A stretch of DNA of 64,000 nt, taken from positions 35,127,501 to 35,191,500 of the forward strand of contig NC_089035.1 of the NCBI RefSeq assembly GCF_034140825.1, given 5' to 3'. Of the stretch, positions 57,125 to 64,000 are shown one piece after another (the first letter of the stretch is position 1; every line of letters starts with the position of its first letter). Position numbers and translations under genes: made by a program. Origin of the DNA: Oryza sativa Japonica Group. Taxonomy: Eukaryota > Streptophyta > Magnoliopsida > Poales > Poaceae. The notes under the pieces were generated by a model. It made no database searches. It worked only from the letters and a program-made list of their open reading frames with translations, and was not told the origin of the DNA.

Positions 57125-58730
57125 TCACGTACTGACGTACGTGTCGGTGTCACGCCATGTCGCGCATGCATGCACTGTGTTTGCACAGCTTCGCAAAGTT
57201 GGTGAAACTGCAGCTAGCCAGCTATAGTTAGGGTGTTGCGTTTTGGTGGGTATGATGTGAAGTGAAGTGGAGTAGCTTGAGCTTGACAAGCGTGGTCCAA
57301 TTTTTGGCGAGTAATTGCGGGCGATATGCTAGCCAGGAGTATCTGCGTGGCTGCTCGATCTCATTGTAGTACGTGAAAGTGGAAGAAACAGGAGAAGGCT
57401 CACACTTTTGGGTGTAACTCCACTGTGGTAGCGAGCTGGTTTTGGTACTTGCACCCTGTCGGATTCGGGTATAATTAAGCTGCCGCTTGTCCGAGTTGAA
57501 TGTTGGCGTGACAAGTTGACAACTCCACGTAAGAGTGTGACAATCATGTTAGGCCATTCACAATACATCTACATGGCATTTGGCCTCAATTGTCCAGCTA
57601 AGCAGATTGTATACGTGGAGAAGAAAAGAAGGTGAGGCCCATATATTCACCAGCTCCGCGCGTCCTCATTTGGCTCCGAGAGCCTCGTCAGAAAAACAGC
57701 TTTTTTAATCGTATTTGCACATGAGAAAGCATGACACAGAGAGAGAAGGGGGAGAAGCTGACCCAAAAAAGTAAATTTTTGTGGTGGGGCCCACATGAGA
57801 AACAGTTTGGTGGGGTCCACCTAAAGACACGCGTCCACGCCGCATTGTGGAGAGGGGAGCTTCACGCTGTTTCTTCGTACGTGGCTGTTTAGGCTCCTCA
57901 GAAAAACACGACGCAGTGCTAATGCCTTTAGGACTTAGGACCCTTTGCGGCAGTAGTGGTAAACAGAAGTCATGGGTGATCATTGGTCCGATGCTTCAGG
58001 CGAAACCAATTCCCGGGCGAAACCAATTCCAGGAGTGTGATAGGGACAGAAAAACGGTTTACAAAATTATCATGTGCGGTAATATTATCGGTTTTTAAAA
58101 TTACTATGATATACCTCGCAGTAATCACATGATTTCACAGTAAACACAAAGTTACTGCGGTAACAGCATTATTTTCGCGTTTCTAAAACTACTGTATATC
58201 TCGTAGTAACCGATTTTCACGAGAAAGAAACTCACGGTTACCGTGATAACCGTTAAACTTTGAGTGATGATAAACTCATCTAAAATATATAGTTTGGTGT
58301 ACCTTGTTCAGTAACCGTTAAATCGTAGGGTAACGGTAAATATCTAAAGCAGTTTGGTTAACCCTACTAGTAGCTACTATTACTGCAACAAGCTAGCTAC
58401 GTGTACATACGTGTCGCGTGTGAGCAGAATGTATAGTATTGGTTAGGAGTACTTAGTAGTAGTTGGTACAGCCGTATTTGGCTACTCCAAGCTCTTGTTG
58501 ATTTGACAGGAGTGTATAGTTACGATTCCATCAATGCATGTTGGTGGTGAGTGTTGCACCGACGAACATGCGTGACATTAAAATCTTGTCGCCTGCAGTG
58601 CAGGCTACAAAATGAACCTGTCTAGAGAGATGCGGCAGGCTGCAGGCTGATCGCTGACGTCTGTACCGGAGGAACAGTAGTGAGTAGTCTCTCTCGTGTG
58701 GATGTTGAGCAGCGCTCTGGAGATAAAAGG
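57125..58730. other. 3' flank of the AP2 gene and repeats
   Basis: 57550 onward begins TTAGGCCATTCACAATACAT, typical of a rice MITE end; its partner end is not certain. 58035-58265 is a repeat rich in CGGTAAC and GTAACCG, related to 53560-53760. No gene is supported. Confidence 0.45.
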
Positions 58731-58868
58731 AGTTCTAAACTTTTTCTTGAAACTTTTAATTTTTCTATCACATCAAAATTTTTTTACACATATAAACTTT
58801 TAACTTTTCCATCACATCGTTTCAATTTTAACCAAACTTTTAATTTTACTGTGAACTAAAGACACCCC
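58731..58868. mobile_element. MITE of the GTTTAGTT family
   Basis: It contains CTATCACATCAAAATTTTTT, TTTCAATTTTAACCAAACTT and TGTGAACTAAAGACACCCC, matching the copy at 33902-34050 in order and direction. Confidence 0.75.
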
Positions 58869-58869
58869 T

Positions 58870-59825
58870 TGGGTTATATCTAAAGCCTTCCGTTGTAAGC
58901 AAGGTCTATATATGAAAAAGGAGCAAAATTTGGTCGTGTTGGGGTCTTGGGGGTGGCTAGTCGCTCTCTTAAGATAGCTGCATTGCTAAGCTTCCTCCAG
59001 CTATATATTGAAACATTCTGTTTTTGGCGAACGTACGTGCGGGAGGAGTTCAGCCAACCTGCATGCATGTATGTATGTATACCTGGTTCGCGCTAAATAA
59101 ATTAATTCTTACTCGTCGAATAAACGTATATACGTATAAAGAAAAGTAAGATATCGATGCTTCACCATAAAGGAGCTTTGTGTTGAAGCTAGGCCTCTAG
59201 AAAACAGAATGGTCTTAAATTCTGTCAAACTAAAATTAATGGTCTGTCTGAAAGTGGTGGAATTTCACTTAGAAAAGTCCTGTTTTAGGCATTACTCAAA
59301 TTTTATAGGAATTAAATAAATTAATTTCTAGAGTCTGTACATATAAACTGTGTGTATAAGCTTAAAAAAGGAAACCGCATGGTGCACGCGCGGTGGGCAT
59401 GCACATGAAATAAATTTTGAATAAAAACTATATGCTCTTAAACCACATACTAAATAAATGTTTATAATTAAAAATGAGCATACGCATTTTTGAAAGAAAA
59501 AAAATGAGCATTCATATCATAAAAAGAAAACCAACAAACAGATGAGAAGTCAAACAAGTTCAACCCAACTGACCTGTTGGGCTGGGCCGGGTCAAACCTG
59601 TCAACCTACACCATCCACCAGCCCAAAGCGAATCCTATCCCATCATTCCTTCCTGGCTCGGGGAGAAATGCCGCCCAGAATATCGATCGCATCGAATCCA
59701 GTCAACTTGCTCGGTGTGATCCCACGGCGGCAGCCGCAAGCCGAAGCATCGGACGGACAGAAACGACTGCATCCGTCCACGCGTGCGGCTCGTGACGACG
59801 GTGGTGGGGCTCGCGTTCTCTCCCC
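58870..59825. other. Intergenic, promoter side of the ARF gene
   Basis: AT-rich to 59520, then GC-rich. TGGGCT/GGGCC motifs at 59578-59590 resemble site II elements. No separate gene is supported. Confidence 0.45.
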
Positions 59826-59829
59826 CAGC

Positions 59830-59835
59830 TATATT
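59830..59835 (+). promoter_or_regulatory. TATA box of the ARF gene
   Basis: TATATT in GCTATATTATC, with a leader exon from about 59862 to the donor at 60061/60062. Confidence 0.5.
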
Positions 59836-60061
59836 ATCTCACACGACTCGTGCCACACCGCACCGCACCGCACCCGCAAGCGCAAGCCCAGCCGCCTCGT
59901 CGTGTTCGCGTTCGTCGCGCGGCTCCGACCTCCAAAGCCGCCGCTACCCTTCCCGTCTTCGTCGTCGCCGCGCACGCAGATCGCGAACCAGCCCGCGCGC
60001 CGCGCAGCAGCGCCGCGGAGAGGAAAGGAGAGCTCCGCCGCGCACCCCCCGCCACCATCTT

Positions 60062-60549
60062 GGTGAGTTGCCCGCGCGCTCTGCTCGATCCCTCTCGTCG
60101 GAGCTCGCGGATCTGCCCGCTCCGGTGGATTTCTGTTGCGCTCTCTTTTTTTTTTTTCTAAATGAAAATTCCGTGCGAGTCTGTGGTCGATTCCGTGGAG
60201 AGATGAGTCGTTTTCGTTGCTGATTCGGTGATGGAGGCATGCCGCGTAGTCTCCACGCTACTATTGGCGGGGGGAATCTGTTCGAGCCTTTTCGCTTTCT
60301 GCTTCGGGTGTTGGCGAATCTGATTCGATTCCGCGGCTTTGCGCCCCGTCGTTTCATGGATCGAACAGCACGCTATGGGGATGTGGGTGTTTAGATCTCC
60401 CGGATCTCGTACCTTGGGCTCATCAATTTCCGCTTAGTTCTGTGTGCTGTCAAGTGAGCATGGGCGCGTGGGGATCGGCGCGAAGTCTGCGGTGATCTGT
60501 GTTGCTAGCTGAGACTTACCTGTGCTGCTGAATTTTTGTTTTGGAGCAG
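60062..60549 (+). other. Intron in the 5' UTR of the ARF gene
   Basis: The donor is TCTTG/GTGAGT and the acceptor GAGCAG/TAGGGAG, nine bases before the ATG. It separates the GC-rich leader exon from the first coding exon. Confidence 0.75.
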
Positions 60550-60552
60550 TAG

Positions 60553-62802
<2,250 letters not shown>

Positions 62803-64000
62803 GCGTTTTGGCAGCTGGATATCTGAACAATTCACTAGTGCCGGTTTACATATTATATAACATATACACCCTACCACACATAGTGTGGGTGCCTGTGAAG
62901 GAAAAAACTCCTTTGTGGAGGCTAGTACCAGATTGTTCCTTTTCGTGGGCACTATAAGTGCTTATATTTTGTTTGGTTTTACAACATTTACTGTGCTGTC
63001 CATATGTACCCGTTTGTTCTGAGATGGTCTAGTAAATTGATATGCTTTGTCACGGACTTGGTGTGAGCATTGTATTTTAGTTTTTCTATGATCTAGTGCC
63101 AGTGTAGATATTATTTTCCTCAGCTTCAAACTTCCGTTTTTGGTTGTCGACATCGTTGTTGCGTCACGGATGCTTGCGGTGAGGAAAGTGATGAGGTATA
63201 TGGTTTTCTGACTGCATATGCCCATTGGTAATTGTGACATTGATACGCCATTGCTGGGTTGCCACAAACCAACAGGCCCGATTGCCCACTGGGTGCGAGG
63301 TTTCTGTGAGACAGAATCACAATAAGATGACATCAGTCAAGAATAATTTGTAGGTCATGTAGTATGGGTATATACACTATATACGTTGAGTACAGGAAAC
63401 ACGCATTCATTGGGATGTTGTAGGCCTTGTGCAAAATCTTACGAAACAAATGCCAAATTGAATATCTGTGTGTCAAGTGGTATTCAGTACTACCAGTTTT
63501 CTGTATTGAGTAATGACTGGCAAAGATAAAAGGTTGCCTCAGATCATTACATGTCTTTGCTTGACGGAAAGACAAGCAAAAGCTAATTCAAAGCATCACC
63601 TCTTCTGTTTAAGAAAGGCAGTCACGTCTTATGCAAGTCATTCATTCAAGCAAATACTAATGAATTTGTTACACCACGCTTTGGGGTGTTGTACAAAGTC
63701 GTCACGGCAGAATATGCAGACAAAACTGAACATTGATACGAACTGCCGAGCTCGTCATGCTCCCCAATCAACCGAAGATAAGTCACTGTGATGCTGCCGT
63801 GACAGATATCCATGTGTGGTATACTCCATGAGTTTTTGGCCTGGAAAGCATATTACCAATGTAAAAGATATTTCTCTTTTCCAATAATAAAGCTATATGT
63901 TCTGAATCAAGTAACAGCATGGACAAAATCTAATGATGAACATGTATTGATATTCATTTTACCAAGAAAAAAACAGGATATTCGTTGAAAGAAACTGGAG
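62803..64000. other. ARF 3' UTR and right edge, no other gene
   Basis: The 3' UTR of the ARF gene probably runs to about 63100. The rest has only short overlapping frames without recognisable domains. Confidence 0.5.

Noticed and set aside
56440-57135. Long frames in other phases and on the minus strand over the last AP2 exon
   Set aside because: Arg/Pro/Thr-rich shadows of the true frame, which continues AP2 repeat 2.

Overview
The window is plant nuclear DNA, almost certainly from rice (Oryza) or a very close grass. The genes have GC-rich 5' ends and AT-rich GT-AG introns. The spaces between them are packed with grass-type miniature elements: Stowaway copies with TA duplications, Tourist-like copies with TTA/TAA duplications, hAT and Mutator-like elements, and one solo LTR. 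No prokaryotic operon, CRISPR array, rRNA or tRNA gene was found.

Layout from left to right. 1-3600 is mostly transposons, including a 1.13 kb Mutator-like element with a GC-rich core (2222-3351) and a Stowaway beside it. 3984-5806 (+) is an NDR1/HIN1-like LEA_2 membrane protein. 5.9-11.2 kb is intergenic with MITEs. 11.26-13.04 kb (+) is an F-box protein. 13-23 kb is AT-rich, repeat-rich and nearly gene-free. 23.4-25.2 kb is a nested insertion: one MITE and one solo LTR inside an older MITE. 25.49-28.84 kb holds two convergent alpha-SNAP-like paralogues, both lacking the C-terminal part of normal alpha-SNAP, separated by a Stowaway that touches one stop codon. 29.3-29.8 kb is a hAT element. 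30.2-32.2 kb (-) is ribosomal protein eL30. 33.1-33.4 kb (-) is a small secreted-peptide gene. 34.5-35.3 kb is a long-TIR Mutator-like element. 38.3-39.3 kb (-) is a chloroplast RETICULATA-related protein. 40.4-43.8 kb (-) is a histidine-triad HINT1/ZBP14 protein. 45.2-47.8 kb (-) is a group-A (AREB3-like) bZIP factor. 49.3-50.1 kb is a hAT element. 54.2-57.1 kb (+) is a double-AP2 WRINKLED1-like factor with a 9-nt microexon. 59.8-62.8 kb (+) is an ARF1-class small GTPase.

The genes do not form a pathway; this is an ordinary plant gene neighbourhood. Two themes stand out. ARF1 and the SNAP-like pair both belong to vesicle traffic, and the bZIP and AP2 genes are regulators. I found no clearly new multi-gene system. 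The best candidate for unusual biology is the convergent pair of short SNAP-like genes. The AP2 gene with an altered first DNA-binding repeat, the possible 15-nt cassette exon in the bZIP leucine zipper, and the undescribed secreted-peptide gene follow. All exon models were read by eye from splice signals, reading frame and remembered family sequences; no alignment or expression data were available.
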